A stretch of DNA of 64,000 bases, from assembly GCF_014395425.1 (NCBI RefSeq), contig NZ_CP060711.1, positions 806,001-870,000 of the forward strand, given 5' to 3'. Shown here piece by piece: positions 26,276-36,627 of this stretch. Position 1 is the first letter of the stretch, and each line of letters begins with the position of its first letter. A model generated the notes under the pieces. The model was given only the letters and a program-made list of their open reading frames with translations, was not told the DNA's origin and did not search any database. The stretch is from Thermomonas brevis (lineage in GTDB: Bacteria; Pseudomonadota; Gammaproteobacteria; Xanthomonadales; Xanthomonadaceae). Position numbers and translations under genes: made by a program.

Positions 26276-27121
26276 TCAATCCGCCAACCCACGCAACAAC
26301 TCGTTCACGCTCGTCTTGCTGCGCGTCTTCTCATCCACCTGCTTGACGATCACCGCACAGTACAACGAATGGCTGCCGTCGGCCGCCGGCAGCGAGCCGG
26401 ACACCACCACGCTGTACGGCGGCACCGAGCCGTAGCTGACCTCGCCGGTCATGCGGTTGTAGATGCGCGTGCTCTGGCCGAGGAACACGCCCATGCCGAC
26501 CACGCTGTGATGGCCGACCACAAAGCCTTCCACCACTTCCGAACGCGCGCCGATGAAGCAGTGGTCCTCGATGATGGTCGGGCCGGCCTGCAGCGGTTCC
26601 AGCACGCCGCCGATGCCGACGCCGCCGGACAAATGGCAGTCCTTGCCGATCTGCGCACAGCTCCCCACCGTGGCCCAGGTATCGACCATCGTGCCTTCGC
26701 CGACGTAGGCGCCGATGTTGACGAAGCTCGGCATCAGCACCACGTCCTTGCCGATGTGGCTGCCCGCGCGCACCACCGCGCCCGGCACCACGCGCGCGCC
26801 GAGCTGACGGAACGCGACCTCGTCGAAGCCGGCGAAACGGGCCGGCACCTTGTCCCAGAACGGCGCGGGCGCGGCATCGACCAGCGCCATGTCCTGCGTG
26901 CGGAAGTACAGCAGCACCGCCTTCTTCAACCATTGGTTGACGCGCCAGCCGCCGTTGCCGTCGGGTTCGGCCACGCGCAGCTCGCCGCTTTCCAGCCCGG
27001 CAATCGCGCGATCCACGGCGGGCCGCACGCGCGCGGCGATCTCGTCGGCGGTGAGGTCGGTGCGGCGCTCCCACGCATCGTCCAGGGTGGCGCGCAGGGC
27101 GTCGGTATCGGTGAGGGTCAT
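26276..27121 (-). CDS. dapD: Tetrahydrodipicolinate N-succinyltransferase
   Basis: 281 residues. An N-terminal helical domain is followed by left-handed beta-helix hexapeptide repeats ([59 protein letters not shown]). Succinylates tetrahydrodipicolinate for diaminopimelate and lysine synthesis. The longer DapD form without the C-terminal truncation is expected in gammaproteobacteria. The start overlaps the glnD stop (ATGA). Confidence 0.95.
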   Translation of the reverse strand: MTLTDTDALRATLDDAWERRTDLTADEIAARVRPAVDRAIAGLESGELRVAEPDGNGGWRVNQWLKKAVLLYFRTQDMALVDAAPAPFWDKVPARFAGFDEVAFRQLGARVVPGAVVRAGSHIGKDVVLMPSFVNIGAYVGEGTMVDTWATVGSCAQIGKDCHLSGGVGIGGVLEPLQAGPTIIEDHCFIGARSEVVEGFVVGHHSVVGMGVFLGQSTRIYNRMTGEVSYGSVPPYSVVVSGSLPAADGSHSLYCAVIVKQVDEKTRSKTSVNELLRGLAD

Positions 27122-29709
27122 CGCTTGTCTCCGTCGAGGGCGGCCAGCAGCGCGGCGCGCAAAGCGTCGCAGCGGTCGGGCGCGAGGGGGTGATTGTGTT
27201 CATCGCTGACCAGCAGCAGGTCTTCGGCGCGCTCGCCGAACGTGGCGATGCGCGCGTCGTGCACGCGCAGGTGCTGTTCGCGCAGCACGCGCGCCACGTC
27301 GGCCAGCAGGCCGGGGCGGTCGGTGCAGATCAGGCCGATGCGGGTGCCGCCGGCGATCTCGGCGAAGTCCAGCTGCGGGGCGACGCGGAAGTGACGCAGG
27401 TGCTGCGGCTGGCTGCGCCGCGCCGGCAGCATGCGCGACAGGTCGCCGCCCAAGGCGCGTGCCAGCGAGGCCGCCAGCAGCGCGGGTTCCGGCGCCTGCC
27501 GCTGTTCGGCGGGCAAGACGTGGAAAGTATCGAAGATGGTGCCGTCCGGGCCGTCCAGCACGCGCGCCTGCAAGACGCTCATGCCCAGGCGGTCGAGCGC
27601 GATCACGATTGCCGCGAACAGGCCGTCCTGGTCCGGCATGTGCACCAGCACGTCCAGTCCGTCGCGACCGTCGCGGCCCGCCATCGCGCGTGAGGCGACC
27701 ACCGGCTCGCCGGCGCGCGCATCGCGCAGCGCGGCAGCCTGCCACGCGATCTGGTCGGGGCGGCTGCGCAGGAAATTCTCGGCCGGCATGCGCGCGAACA
27801 GCGCGTCGATGGCTGCATCGTCGTGGCCGCTGGCAAGCAGCAGCGCACGCGCCGCTTCGCGGTTCTCGGCGATGCGTTCGTCGGCGGCCACCGGCTGCCC
27901 CAGCCCGCGCCGCAGCGCCAGGCGCGTGGCGGTGTGCAGGTCGGCGAGCAGGCGGTCTTTCCAGCTGTTCCACAGCTTGGGCGAGGTGCCGGCGATATCG
28001 GCGCAGGTGAGCAGGTAGAGATGGTCGAGGCGCTGGCGGTCGGCCACCTCGCCGGCAAAACGGTGGATCACCTCGGGATCGGTGATGTCCTGTTTCTGCG
28101 CGGTCACCGACATCAGCAGATGCCGACGCACCAGCCATTCCACCAGCGCGGTGTCGGCCTCGGACAATCCCATCGCCTCGCAGAACGCGCGCGCATCCAC
28201 CGCGCCGAGTTCGGAATGATCGCCGCCCCGGCCCTTGCCGATGTCGTGGAACAGGCCGGCCAGCAGCAGCAGTTCCGGCTTGCGCAGCGAGGGCCAGACC
28301 TGATGCGCGATGGAGAAGCGCGGATCGGGCTCGCCGCTGGCGAAGCCGGCCAGATTGCGCAGCACCGCCAGCGTGTGCTGGTCGACGGTGAACACGTGGA
28401 ACAGGTCGAACTGCATCCGCCCGGACACGCGCTGGAACGCCGGAATCCAGCGCCCCAGCACGCCCGCGCGGGCCATGCGCTCCAGCGTCTGCACCGGCTG
28501 CGGGCCGCGCAGCAGCTGCATGAACGCCTCGCGCAGCGCGGGCGATGCGTCGGTGTAGGCGGGAATCTGCGGCAGCTCCTGCGCCAGCTCGCGCGCGGTC
28601 TGCGAGTGCAGGCCGCGCAGCGACGGATCGACGGCCCACGCGGCGAACAGCGCAAAGATGTGCGCAGGATCGCTGCCCAGCCAGCCCGGCACGCGCGCGG
28701 CCAGATACCCGCTGCGGCGCTCGAACTCGGCGTCGATGGGTTCGGGCGCGGCGACACCCTCGAAATGTTCCTCGAAGCGTTGCAGCAGCCGGTCGCCGAT
28801 CCGCCGCACCACCGCCGCGCTGCGGTAGAAGCCCTGCATCATCTTCTCGACGCCGAGCGAGTCGGCATCGTCGGCATAGCCCAGCCGCGCGGCCAGCAGC
28901 TTCTGGTAATCGAAGCGCAGCCGCTCCTCGCGCCGCCCCGCCACCAGGTGCAGGCCGTAGCGCAGCCGGCACAGCGCGCGGCGTTCGCGCTCCAGCGCGG
29001 CGGCCTCGTCCCAGCCCAGCCGGCCCAGCTCGATGAGCTTGTCCAGCGTGTGCACGCCGAGGCTGCGCAGCGCCAGCCAGCCCAGCAGGTGCAGGTCGCG
29101 CAGGCCGCCGGGGCCGTCTTTCAGATTGGGCTCGAGATTGTCGGAGGTGTCGCCGAAGCGCGCGTGGCGCAGGCGCTGCTCCTCCAGCTTGGCTTCGTAG
29201 AAGTCCTCGGGCGGCCACACCTTCTGCGGCGACAACACTTCCGCCAGCCGGGCCGCCTCGTCTTCGCCCGCCGCCAGCGGACGCGCTTCGATCAACGCCG
29301 TCAGCACGCTCTGGTCGGCGGCGGCTTCGGTGCATTCGCCCGCCGAGCGCACCGCGTGGCTGGCCTGCAGGCCGGCGTCCCACAGCAGCGCGATGAAGCG
29401 CGCCAGCGCCGCCTGCCACGTCTGCTGCGCGTCGGGTTCGGCCAGCACCAGCAGGTCGACGTCGGACTGCGGGAACAGTTCGCCGCGCCCGTAGCCGCCC
29501 ACCGCGAACAGGGCCAGCGGCGCGTCAGCGGGAATGCAGCGCCGCCACGCCGCGCGCACCTGCACGTCGACGGCGCGCGCGCGCAGCGCGATCAGGCGGT
29601 CGGCGCGTGCGCCGGCGTCGAAGCGGCGGGCCAGGCGCGCATCGGCCTGCGCCAGTGCGGCCTTGGCCGCGGCGGACCAGGCAGGATCGTCGCCCGCCTG
29701 CGCGCTCAC
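27118..29709 (-). CDS. glnD: Bifunctional uridylyltransferase / uridylyl-removing enzyme
   Basis: 863 residues. Senses glutamine and modifies PII proteins. The nucleotidyltransferase domain has [20 protein letters not shown] (about 85-105). An HD hydrolase domain carries [18 protein letters not shown]. Two ACT domains ([16 protein letters not shown] and [16 protein letters not shown]) form the C-terminus. I chose the GTG at 29707-29709, which overlaps the map stop (GTGA); a longer frame to 29784 lies inside map. E. coli GlnD is of similar length. Confidence 0.95.
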   Translation of the reverse strand: MSAQAGDDPAWSAAAKAALAQADARLARRFDAGARADRLIALRARAVDVQVRAAWRRCIPADAPLALFAVGGYGRGELFPQSDVDLLVLAEPDAQQTWQAALARFIALLWDAGLQASHAVRSAGECTEAAADQSVLTALIEARPLAAGEDEAARLAEVLSPQKVWPPEDFYEAKLEEQRLRHARFGDTSDNLEPNLKDGPGGLRDLHLLGWLALRSLGVHTLDKLIELGRLGWDEAAALERERRALCRLRYGLHLVAGRREERLRFDYQKLLAARLGYADDADSLGVEKMMQGFYRSAAVVRRIGDRLLQRFEEHFEGVAAPEPIDAEFERRSGYLAARVPGWLGSDPAHIFALFAAWAVDPSLRGLHSQTARELAQELPQIPAYTDASPALREAFMQLLRGPQPVQTLERMARAGVLGRWIPAFQRVSGRMQFDLFHVFTVDQHTLAVLRNLAGFASGEPDPRFSIAHQVWPSLRKPELLLLAGLFHDIGKGRGGDHSELGAVDARAFCEAMGLSEADTALVEWLVRRHLLMSVTAQKQDITDPEVIHRFAGEVADRQRLDHLYLLTCADIAGTSPKLWNSWKDRLLADLHTATRLALRRGLGQPVAADERIAENREAARALLLASGHDDAAIDALFARMPAENFLRSRPDQIAWQAAALRDARAGEPVVASRAMAGRDGRDGLDVLVHMPDQDGLFAAIVIALDRLGMSVLQARVLDGPDGTIFDTFHVLPAEQRQAPEPALLAASLARALGGDLSRMLPARRSQPQHLRHFRVAPQLDFAEIAGGTRIGLICTDRPGLLADVARVLREQHLRVHDARIATFGERAEDLLLVSDEHNHPLAPDRCDALRAALLAALDGDKR

Positions 29710-30482
29710 AGGTCGTTGTCGTCGCCCGGCACGCGGGTCAGGATCTCCACGCCGTCGCGGGTGACCGCCACGGTGTGCTCCCACTGCGCCGACAGCTTGC
29801 GGTCCTTGGTCACCACCGTCCAGCCGTCCGGCAGCAGGCGGGTGTGGCGCGCGCCTTCGTTGATCATCGGTTCGATGGTGAAGGTCATGCCTTCCTGCAA
29901 GACCATGCCTTCGCCGGGGCGGCCGTAGTGCAGGATCTGCGGATCGTCGTGGTAGACCTTGCCGATGCCGTGGCCGCAGTACTCGCGCACCACGCTGAAG
30001 CGCTCGGCCTCGGCGTACTGCTGGATCGCATGGCCGATGTCGCCCAGCGTCGCGCCCGGACGCACCGCACGGATGCCGCGGAACATCGCCTCGCGGGTCA
30101 CGTCCACCAGCCTCTTGGCCATCACCGACGGCGTGCCGACCATGTACATGCGGCTGGTGTCGCCGTGCCAGCCGTCCTTGATGACGGTGACGTCGATGTT
30201 GACGATGTCACCGTCCTTCAGCACCTTCGCGTCGCTGGGGATGCCGTGGCAGATCACGTTGTTGACCGAGGTGCACACGGTCTTGGGGAAGCCCCGGTAG
30301 CCGACGTTGGCCGGAATCGCGCCCTGCACGTTGACGATGTGGTCGTGGCAGATGCGGTCGAGTTCCTCGGTGGTGACGCCCGGCTTCACGAACGGGGCGA
30401 CCACCTGCAGCACTTCGGCGGCCAGGCGGCCGGCCACGCGCATCTTCTCGAGGTCGGCGGGGGTTTTCAGATGGATGCTCAT
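29706..30482 (-). CDS. map: Methionine aminopeptidase type I
   Basis: 258 residues. Removes the initiator Met. Metal ligands and catalytic His are visible in HGIPSDAKVLKDGDIVNIDV, WHGDTSRMY, YCGHGIG, FTIEPMI and QWEHTV. The start was taken at MSIHLK (30480-30482), which matches the family better than the six-codon-longer alternative. map usually diverges directly from rpsB in this family; here about 8.5 kb of other genes separate them. Confidence 0.95.
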   Translation of the reverse strand: MSIHLKTPADLEKMRVAGRLAAEVLQVVAPFVKPGVTTEELDRICHDHIVNVQGAIPANVGYRGFPKTVCTSVNNVICHGIPSDAKVLKDGDIVNIDVTVIKDGWHGDTSRMYMVGTPSVMAKRLVDVTREAMFRGIRAVRPGATLGDIGHAIQQYAEAERFSVVREYCGHGIGKVYHDDPQILHYGRPGEGMVLQEGMTFTIEPMINEGARHTRLLPDGWTVVTKDRKLSAQWEHTVAVTRDGVEILTRVPGDDNDL

Positions 30483-30521
30483 GGGCGGATTATCCGCCAT
30501 TTGCGCGCGCCCTGCCCGCGT

Positions 30522-30905
30522 TCAGGCGCCCTCGCGCGGCTGCACGAAGCCCAGCACGTGGCCGTCCGGATCGCGCACGTGGAACTCGCGGCCGTAGGGC
30601 ATCTCGCGCAACGGCAGCGCGATGTCCGCGCCGTTCGCCAGCAGGCACGCCAGCAGCGCGTCCGCATCGCCGGTGCCGATGCACACGTCGATGTGCTGCT
30701 CCGCCTCGAAGGCGCGCTGGTCGCGCGGCGTCGGCGCGGCCAGCTTCAGGTGCAGGCGGCAGCCGTCGCGATGCAGGCCGGCATAGAACGCCGCATGGAC
30801 GAATTCCACCTCGAAGCCCAGCGCGTCGCGGTAGTACGCCAGCGCGCGGCCGAGGTCGGCGACGCGCAGCACCGGCGCCAGCTGGGTGAACGCAGGACGC
30901 GTCAT
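30522..30905 (-). CDS. VOC-family (glyoxalase/bleomycin-resistance fold) protein
   Basis: 127 residues with the paired beta-alpha-beta-beta-beta VOC fold: LAPVLRVADLGRALAYYRDA, LHRDGCRLHLKLA and FHVRDPDGHVLGFVQP. VOC proteins bind a metal and include dioxygenases, glyoxalases and drug-binding proteins, so the substrate is open. ATGA overlap with the second VOC gene upstream; both follow the MarR-type gene and probably share its transcript. Confidence 0.82.
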   Translation of the reverse strand: MTRPAFTQLAPVLRVADLGRALAYYRDALGFEVEFVHAAFYAGLHRDGCRLHLKLAAPTPRDQRAFEAEQHIDVCIGTGDADALLACLLANGADIALPLREMPYGREFHVRDPDGHVLGFVQPREGA

Positions 30906-31285
30906 CGAACGGCTCCATCGACGGGAAGGTTGTGGCCGATCCGCCAGAGCACGCCGGACGGATCGGTCAGGGTGAAGTCGCGGATGCGCCACGGCCGGTC
31001 TTCCGGCGCCGACAGCCGCACGCCGAAGCGTTCGACCACGCCGGACGCCGCCACATGCGCATGCCAGGCGTCGGCGTCCTCGACCAGCAGGTGCATCATG
31101 AAATTGCCCGCGTGTTCCGGCACGTAAAACCGTTGCAGCAGGAAGCTGGCATCGCCGTAGCGCACGTAGGCCAGATCGTCCGACGGCCACGGAATCTCGA
31201 AGCCCAGCGCCGCGTAGAACGCCAGCGATGCCGCGAAATCGCGCGCCGGCACGAACGCCTTCATCTCCACCGTCGCGAGGTTCAT
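30902..31285 (-). CDS. VOC-family protein
   Basis: 127 residues, second VOC paralogue: VEMKAFVPARDFAASLAFYA at the start, SFLLQRFYVPEHAGNFMMHL in the middle and LTDPSGVLWRIGHN at the end. It overlaps both neighbours by ATGA: the MarR gene upstream and the other VOC gene downstream. Function unknown; a MarR-VOC-VOC operon suggests response to a small toxic or aromatic compound. Confidence 0.82.
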   Translation of the reverse strand: MNLATVEMKAFVPARDFAASLAFYAALGFEIPWPSDDLAYVRYGDASFLLQRFYVPEHAGNFMMHLLVEDADAWHAHVAASGVVERFGVRLSAPEDRPWRIRDFTLTDPSGVLWRIGHNLPVDGAVR

Positions 31286-31740
31286 GCGCCGCCCTCCGCC
31301 GCGTCGTCCTGAATGGCCGCCAGCGCCAGCAGCACCGAGCGCGCGTGCGCGATCTTCGCGGCCGGCACGCGCGCGGCCAGCCTGGCGTCGATGCCGGCGG
31401 TCGCGGCGCGAATGGCGTCCGCCGCCGCGGCGCCGCGCGCGCTGGGCGCGACGAGCAGCCGGCGGCGGTCGTCGGGATCGGCCACGCGCTCCACGTAGCC
31501 GCGCAGCGCCAGCGTATCGACCAGTTGCCCGGCGGCCTGCTTGGTCGCGCCCAGCGCGCGCACCAGCGTCGCCATCGGCAGGCGCTCGCGCGCCACCGCG
31601 CCGATCACGAACAGGCCGTTGCCGGGAATGTCGTCGAAGCCCGCCTCCGCCAGCGCGGCGCGGATCGCCCGGCCGTAGGTGGCCCGCGCCGCCCGCAGCA
31701 GTGCGGGAAAGGAAATCTCGTCGCGTTCGCGCTTGTCCAT
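31282..31740 (-). CDS. MarR-family transcriptional regulator
   Basis: 152 residues from the ATG at 31738-31740; a TTG six codons upstream is in frame but lies in the promoter. Winged-helix features: LFVIGAVARERLPMATLVRAL, TKQAAGQLVDTLALRGYVER, DPDDRRRLLVAPSARG (the basic wing). Likely controls its own operon with two VOC genes. A near-consensus promoter sits directly before the ATG, implying a leaderless or nearly leaderless message. Confidence 0.88.
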   Translation of the reverse strand: MDKRERDEISFPALLRAARATYGRAIRAALAEAGFDDIPGNGLFVIGAVARERLPMATLVRALGATKQAAGQLVDTLALRGYVERVADPDDRRRLLVAPSARGAAAADAIRAATAGIDARLAARVPAAKIAHARSVLLALAAIQDDAAEGGA

Positions 31741-31747
31741 GTCCGGG

Positions 31748-31775
31748 ATGATAGTCAAACAACCATGACTGTCAA
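31748..31775 (-). promoter_or_regulatory. Strong sigma-70 promoter of the MarR-VOC operon
   Basis: Read leftward: TTGACA (complement of 31770-31775), a 16-bp spacer, TATCAT (complement of 31748-31753). The hexamers match the consensus at 6 of 6 and 5 of 6. The start site would fall 1-3 nt before the MarR ATG at 31740. A TTGAC-n-GTCAT direct repeat overlaps the promoter and may be the MarR site. Confidence 0.65.
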
Positions 31776-31810
31776 TATTTATTTACCATCATCCCGCCAT
31801 GGCCGACGCG

Positions 31811-32137
31811 TCAGCCTGCCGGCGCTTTCTCCGGCACGTAGATCATGCTGCCGTCCTTGAGCCGATAGGCGGTGCCGGCGCGCATGCCCTCGCCTTCGCC
31901 GATCTCGCCGCTGGCCTTGTAGCGCTCCAGCTTCTTGCCGTCCTTGACCACGATCTCCATGTTGGCCTGGCCGGGGTTGGCGACCATCACCACCTTGTCG
32001 TGGCTGAAGGGGTTGAACGGATTGCGGATCAGCGCGATCAGCAGGATCGCGACGATGACCAGGAACACGTCGATCAGGTTGACCACCGACAGGATCGGAT
32101 CGTCCTGTTCTTCCTCGTCCAGATAGCGGCGGCGCAT
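31811..32137 (-). CDS. DUF2149 membrane protein (HmuV-like position)
   Basis: 108 residues: a charged N-terminus (RRRYLDEEEQDDPILS), one membrane helix (VVNLIDVFLVIVAILLIALI) and a periplasmic domain ending KDGSMIYVPEKAPAG. DUF2149 proteins resemble ExbD/TolR in topology and size and pair with the MotA/TolQ/ExbB protein encoded 3 bp upstream. Together these probably form a proton-driven module for the CobN-like protein or the TonB receptor. Function not established. Confidence 0.8.
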   Translation of the reverse strand: MRRRYLDEEEQDDPILSVVNLIDVFLVIVAILLIALIRNPFNPFSHDKVVMVANPGQANMEIVVKDGKKLERYKASGEIGEGEGMRAGTAYRLKDGSMIYVPEKAPAG

Positions 32138-32140
32138 GGC

Positions 32141-32620
32141 TCAGGCGCTCCTTGCGGCGATGGCGAGTTCGATCCGGCGCAGGTCCTGCAGCAGCCAGCG
32201 CCGCCGCACCACCAGCACCGCGTAGATGGCGGAGGCCGCCAGCAGCGAGACGATCACCGCCGCGAAGGCGACGCCGACGTGATGCGCCACTTCTTCCATG
32301 CGGCCATTGGACAATCCGGTCAGCGCCGGGCCCATCGGGATCATGGTCGCCACCAGCCCCAGCATCGGCGCGGTGCGGGTGCCGATGCGCAGCGGCTCCA
32401 GCCGCTTCAGCATCCACAGTTCCATTTCCTCCAGCCCGCCGCCGTGGCGCTGCCAGTGGCGCTCCATCGCATGTGCGCGGCCGCCGCGGCGCTGCCACGC
32501 CTCGACCGCGAACGCGCCCAGCGCATAGCAGGCGTACAGGAACAGCACGAGGATCAGCACCAGCACCGGCGCGAGGAACCAGCCGGACAGCTGGTGCAAC
32601 AGGGATTCGATCAACTTCAT
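32141..32620 (-). CDS. MotA/TolQ/ExbB-family proton channel protein
   Basis: 159 residues with three membrane helices. The central GTRTAPMLGLVATMIPMGPAL is the ExbB/TolQ/MotA signature in which the conserved Thr and Pro line the proton path; VAFAAVIVSLLAASAIYAVL is the last helix. Lies between the CobN-like and DUF2149 genes on the same strand. It is shorter than ExbB and distinct from it; the closest known arrangement is the hmu haem locus of Bacteroidetes. Confidence 0.85.
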   Translation of the reverse strand: MKLIESLLHQLSGWFLAPVLVLILVLFLYACYALGAFAVEAWQRRGGRAHAMERHWQRHGGGLEEMELWMLKRLEPLRIGTRTAPMLGLVATMIPMGPALTGLSNGRMEEVAHHVGVAFAAVIVSLLAASAIYAVLVVRRRWLLQDLRRIELAIAARSA

Positions 32621-32662
32621 GGGAACGGCCTTTCAATCGGAAGGGAATGGAGGAAGGAAAAA

Positions 32663-35600
32663 TCAGGCGCGCGACTGCCGCCAGCCGCCGAGGCCGAAGG
32701 CCAGCAGCGCGGGCAGCAGCGCCAGCCACAGCGACAGCGGCGAGCGCGGCGGCGATGGCAGTACCTGCCGCAGCTGCATGCCGCTGACGCGCTGGGCGGC
32801 CGGCTTCGGCGGCGCGGGTTTCGGCGCATCGGCGCCCGGTGCGGGCGCGGGAGGCGCCGCTGCGGACGGTGCGGGTGCGGATCTGCTCGCCGCAGGGCGC
32901 GGCGCGTTCAGGCCGAACGCCGCTGCCAGCTTCGCCACGTGCGGCAGCAGCTTGTCGCTGCCGGGCAACACGTCATGCTCGGCCTGTAGTTGCCGCCAGG
33001 TGCGCACCAGCTTGCGCAGCGTGGCGTCGTCGGGCTTCCAGTAGCCCTTGCGGTTGGCTTCCAGCATGCGCTCGACGATCTGCGCCAGCGCGTTCGGGTT
33101 GCTGCGCTCGAACCATTCGCGCGTGCCCAGGTTCAGCTTGTCGTTGACGTAGACGTCGTTGAACTCCTGCCACTGGTCGGCGCGCACCGTGCCGGGATCG
33201 ACCGCCTGCCAGCCCCAGAAGTTGTCCATCGAGCTGACCACTTCCAGCGTGCCGGCGTAGCCTTCGGCCTGCATCTGCTTGATCCAGCCCGGATGGAACT
33301 GGCGGGTCTGCAATTCCCTGGCGAGGAAGCGCGCGGCGTCCTCGACCTTGCTGCCGGCGGGATTGCGCAGGTTGGAGATGTACAGCGACGGCGCCGCGCC
33401 ATCCAGATGGCGCACCGCCAGCGACAACCCGCCGAGGTAGGAGAACGGATCGTCGGTGGTCAGCATCCCGTACAGGTTGGACGAGCGCGACAGCACCGCC
33501 GCCTGCGTTCCGCGCAGCTGCTCGGCGTAGGCGTTGACGCCCTTGGGGATCTCGCCCCAGTGCTTCGGGTCGGGGCCGTAGCCGTACTGCATGCGCGCCA
33601 GGTACGACTCGGCCAGTTCGCCGTCGCCATCCCACTTGCCGGTTTCCAGCACCTTGCCGCCGAGGCCGCTGCCGTAGCTGCCCTGTTCGCTGGAATAGAT
33701 GCGGGTGCGCGCGTAGCGGTCGGCGACGTCGGCCTCCAATCCCTTGTCCAGCAGGCGCTTGCGCACCGCTTCGGTGTGGCGGGCGATAGTGTTGTCGCCG
33801 CCGTCCGCCGCCGCGGCCAGCGCCACCGCCTCGTTCATGCGCTGCATCAGCACGCCGAACTGGTCGCGGTACAGGCCGGTAGCCGAGAGCACCACGTCGA
33901 TGCGCGGACGGCCCAGTTCCGAGGCCGGGATCAGCTCGACCTTCTCGATGCGACCGCCGTCGTCCCACACCGGACGCGCGCCCAGCGCGGCGAACACCTG
34001 CGCTTCGAGGATGCCGTTGTGGCGCATGGTCTCCACGCCCCACAGCGAGAACGCCAGCTTGTCCGGATATGCGCCTGCGTGGCTTCCGCGATAGCTGTCG
34101 ACCAGCTGTTGCAGCGCAGTCTGGCCGGCTTCCCACGCCGCGCGCGAAGGCACCCGCTGCGGATCGAAGCCGTACAGGTTGCGCCCGGTCGGCAGGCTCT
34201 CCGGCGTGCGCAGCGGGTCGCCGCCGAGGCCCGGCGTGGAATAGCGGCCGGCCAGCGCATCCAGCAGGCCGGCGAGTTCCGGCGCTGCGTCCAGCGAAGA
34301 GTAAGTGCGCTGCGCGGCCTGCAACAGCTCGCGCTGCGCGGCGGACGCATCGACCGGCAGCGGCTGTTGTTCGATCAGATGCCGTTGCAGCCACACGCGG
34401 CCCGCTTCGTCTGCGCGCGCCGTGTAGTCGGCGGGCGCCTTCTTGCCGAGGCCGAGCGCCGCGTCGATGCGCTTGCCCAGCATCAGCCGCACGGTGTCGC
34501 CGCGCCGCGCCGCGTCCTCGCTGACGCCGAAGCTGTGCAGACCCAGCGGCTGCGCCTGCTCGCCCAACTCGTCCAGGTATTCGTGCAGTGCGCCGAGGAA
34601 GCCGTCGAAGTCGGCCTCGGTGCGCGCGGCATCCCACTTCAGATCCTTCGCGATGCCGCTCTTGCCGGCCAGTTCGCGCAACTGCCGCGCCGCCGCATCG
34701 CGCACCGCGCCGTGGTCGAGCGCTTGGTATTCCTCGATCAGCTGCTGCAACCGCAGCCCGTCGCCGTGCAGGCCCGCCGCGCCGAACGCCGGCGTCTGGT
34801 GGCTGACGATCACCGCGCGCCCGCGCCGCTTGGCCTGCAGCGCTTCGCCCACGTCGTCGACGATGTACGGATACACCACCGGCACGTCGCCGACCAGCAG
34901 CATCGGATTGTCGAACACCGACAATCCGCGCTCTTTGCCATAGCTCCATTCCTGCGTGCCGTGGGTGCCGAAGTGGACGATGGCGTCGCGTCCTGCCTGC
35001 TCGCGCAAGTATTGGTAAGCGGCGAGGTAGAAGTGATCGACCGGGCGGGTGACGTCGTGGTAGCTGGCGCTGCTGTCGTGCGCGCCGTCGCTGCCGGGCG
35101 CGGCGCGCGCGGGCTGCGGCAGCAGGGTGACGTTGCGCAATTGCAGGCGCGGGATGGCGAAGCCGGCTTCGCCGTTGCGATGGCGCAGCCACGGGCTGGA
35201 TTCCGGCTCGCCCCACGCCGACACGATCTTCGCGCGCGTCGCCTCCGGCAATGCATCGAACCAGCGCCGGTAATCGCGCAGCGGCAGCCAGCCGGCCAGA
35301 CCTTCGCGCAGCAGCGCGTCCACTTCGCCGACGCCGCGATACGAGGGCGACAGCAGCCGCTGCAAGGAGGCCAGCAGGCCGTCCTCGGTCGGCAGGTCGG
35401 TGCCGTAGCCGGCCTCGCGCATCGCCGCTAGCGCGGCGTGCAGGCTGCGCGGCAGGTTCAGGCCCGATGCGCCGAGGTTCTTCTCGCCCGGCGGATAGTT
35501 GTAGAACACGATGGCGACGCGCTTGTCCGCCGCCGGCAGGTGCCGCAGCTTGGCGTAGTTGAGCGCCTTGTTCGCCAGCGCGCGGATCTGCGCCTGGATC

Positions 35601-36625
35601 GGCTGCGGCGGCGTGCGCGACTTGCCGGCGGCCACGATCAGCGGGTCGATCATGCCGGCCTGTTCGGGGATCGCCAGGTAGAACGAGGTCATGCCCGGCG
35701 AGATGCCCTGACGGTCGGCCTGCCACACCGGCTCCGGCCCGTCCCAGTAGGTGATCGCCTGCAATACCGGCACGCCGAGGCGCGCGTAGTCGCTGCCGAT
35801 GTCGCCGCGGTAGAGGATCTCGAAGTTCGCCAACGCGTCCACGAAAGGCTTGCCGTCGCGCATCAGCAGCGACTCCACCGGCACGCCTCCGTCGGTGTCG
35901 CGGAAGAACGGCAGCGCGATGCCGCCGCGCGCTTCGATCTCGCGGATCAGCGCGTCGATGTGGGCGGTGGAATCGCTGCCGATCGCCGAGGCGAACATCG
36001 AGATGCCGACCACCGGCTGGCCCGGCTTCACCTTCGGCCCCAGCCAGCGCAGATAGTCGTCCAGCGAGGAGAACGCGAGGTCGCGGTAGTCCGGGTGGTA
36101 GATGCCGGTGCGCGGCATCACCAGCGCCGGCTGCGGATCGGCGGGCGGCCTGCCCTCGGCCTTCCACTGGCGCAGGTAGCGCAGCAGCGCGGTCAGGTTG
36201 CGCTCGCCGCCGTTGCGCGCGTAGGCCGCGAGCAGCGTGGCCTGCGCCTTGTCCAATCCCCGTGCCTGCTCGCCGTCGCGGTCGATGACCAGCGTGCGCG
36301 GCAGCCCTCCCAGCTGCCGCGGCAATTTCTCGTCGCGCCACTGCTGCACCGGCGGCAGTTCGGCCAGCACCAGATCCGCGCCGTCGAGCGCGGCCAGCGC
36401 CTCCGGCGTCAGCGGCGTGCTCGCGTAGTCCAGCCGCACTCCCTCGCGCGCGGCAAGCTGCCGGTACAGGGCCAGCTTGCCCTGCGGAAAGAAGCCGCTG
36501 CCCACCAGCGCCAGCCGCGCCTCCCCCGCTTGCGGCGATGCCGCCCGCACGGCGGCGGACGGCATCGTGAGCATTCCCGCGACGGCCAGCAGCGCGGCGC
36601 CGCACCATCGTGCCCAGCGCGTCAT
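32663..36625 (-). CDS. CobN-like chelatase, exported and membrane-anchored
   Basis: 1320 residues. Begins with a signal peptide ([20 protein letters not shown], cleavage near VRAASP) and ends with a Pro/Ala-rich linker and a C-terminal membrane helix ([17 protein letters not shown]) followed by basic residues. The body is CobN / magnesium-chelatase [61 protein letters not shown] and [20 protein letters not shown] classical aerobic CobN is cytoplasmic and acts with CobST; neither is present. With a TonB receptor 2 bp upstream and an ExbB/DUF2149 pair downstream, this fits the HmuS-type chelatases linked to haem, or a metal/tetrapyrrole import role. Confidence 0.85.
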   Translation of the reverse strand: MTRWARWCGAALLAVAGMLTMPSAAVRAASPQAGEARLALVGSGFFPQGKLALYRQLAAREGVRLDYASTPLTPEALAALDGADLVLAELPPVQQWRDEKLPRQLGGLPRTLVIDRDGEQARGLDKAQATLLAAYARNGGERNLTALLRYLRQWKAEGRPPADPQPALVMPRTGIYHPDYRDLAFSSLDDYLRWLGPKVKPGQPVVGISMFASAIGSDSTAHIDALIREIEARGGIALPFFRDTDGGVPVESLLMRDGKPFVDALANFEILYRGDIGSDYARLGVPVLQAITYWDGPEPVWQADRQGISPGMTSFYLAIPEQAGMIDPLIVAAGKSRTPPQPIQAQIRALANKALNYAKLRHLPAADKRVAIVFYNYPPGEKNLGASGLNLPRSLHAALAAMREAGYGTDLPTEDGLLASLQRLLSPSYRGVGEVDALLREGLAGWLPLRDYRRWFDALPEATRAKIVSAWGEPESSPWLRHRNGEAGFAIPRLQLRNVTLLPQPARAAPGSDGAHDSSASYHDVTRPVDHFYLAAYQYLREQAGRDAIVHFGTHGTQEWSYGKERGLSVFDNPMLLVGDVPVVYPYIVDDVGEALQAKRRGRAVIVSHQTPAFGAAGLHGDGLRLQQLIEEYQALDHGAVRDAAARQLRELAGKSGIAKDLKWDAARTEADFDGFLGALHEYLDELGEQAQPLGLHSFGVSEDAARRGDTVRLMLGKRIDAALGLGKKAPADYTARADEAGRVWLQRHLIEQQPLPVDASAAQRELLQAAQRTYSSLDAAPELAGLLDALAGRYSTPGLGGDPLRTPESLPTGRNLYGFDPQRVPSRAAWEAGQTALQQLVDSYRGSHAGAYPDKLAFSLWGVETMRHNGILEAQVFAALGARPVWDDGGRIEKVELIPASELGRPRIDVVLSATGLYRDQFGVLMQRMNEAVALAAAADGGDNTIARHTEAVRKRLLDKGLEADVADRYARTRIYSSEQGSYGSGLGGKVLETGKWDGDGELAESYLARMQYGYGPDPKHWGEIPKGVNAYAEQLRGTQAAVLSRSSNLYGMLTTDDPFSYLGGLSLAVRHLDGAAPSLYISNLRNPAGSKVEDAARFLARELQTRQFHPGWIKQMQAEGYAGTLEVVSSMDNFWGWQAVDPGTVRADQWQEFNDVYVNDKLNLGTREWFERSNPNALAQIVERMLEANRKGYWKPDDATLRKLVRTWRQLQAEHDVLPGSDKLLPHVAKLAAAFGLNAPRPAASRSAPAPSAAAPPAPAPGADAPKPAPPKPAAQRVSGMQLRQVLPSPPRSPLSLWLALLPALLAFGLGGWRQSRA

Positions 36626-36627
36626 CG

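Noticed and set aside
29710..29784. N-terminal extension of glnD to 29784
   Set aside because: The added residues lie within map in another frame and have no GlnD similarity; the GTG overlapping the map stop is the better start.
32663..36625. Cobalamin biosynthesis CobN
   Set aside because: Signal peptide, C-terminal anchor, absence of CobS/CobT or other cob genes and the TonB/ExbB context argue for a different role.
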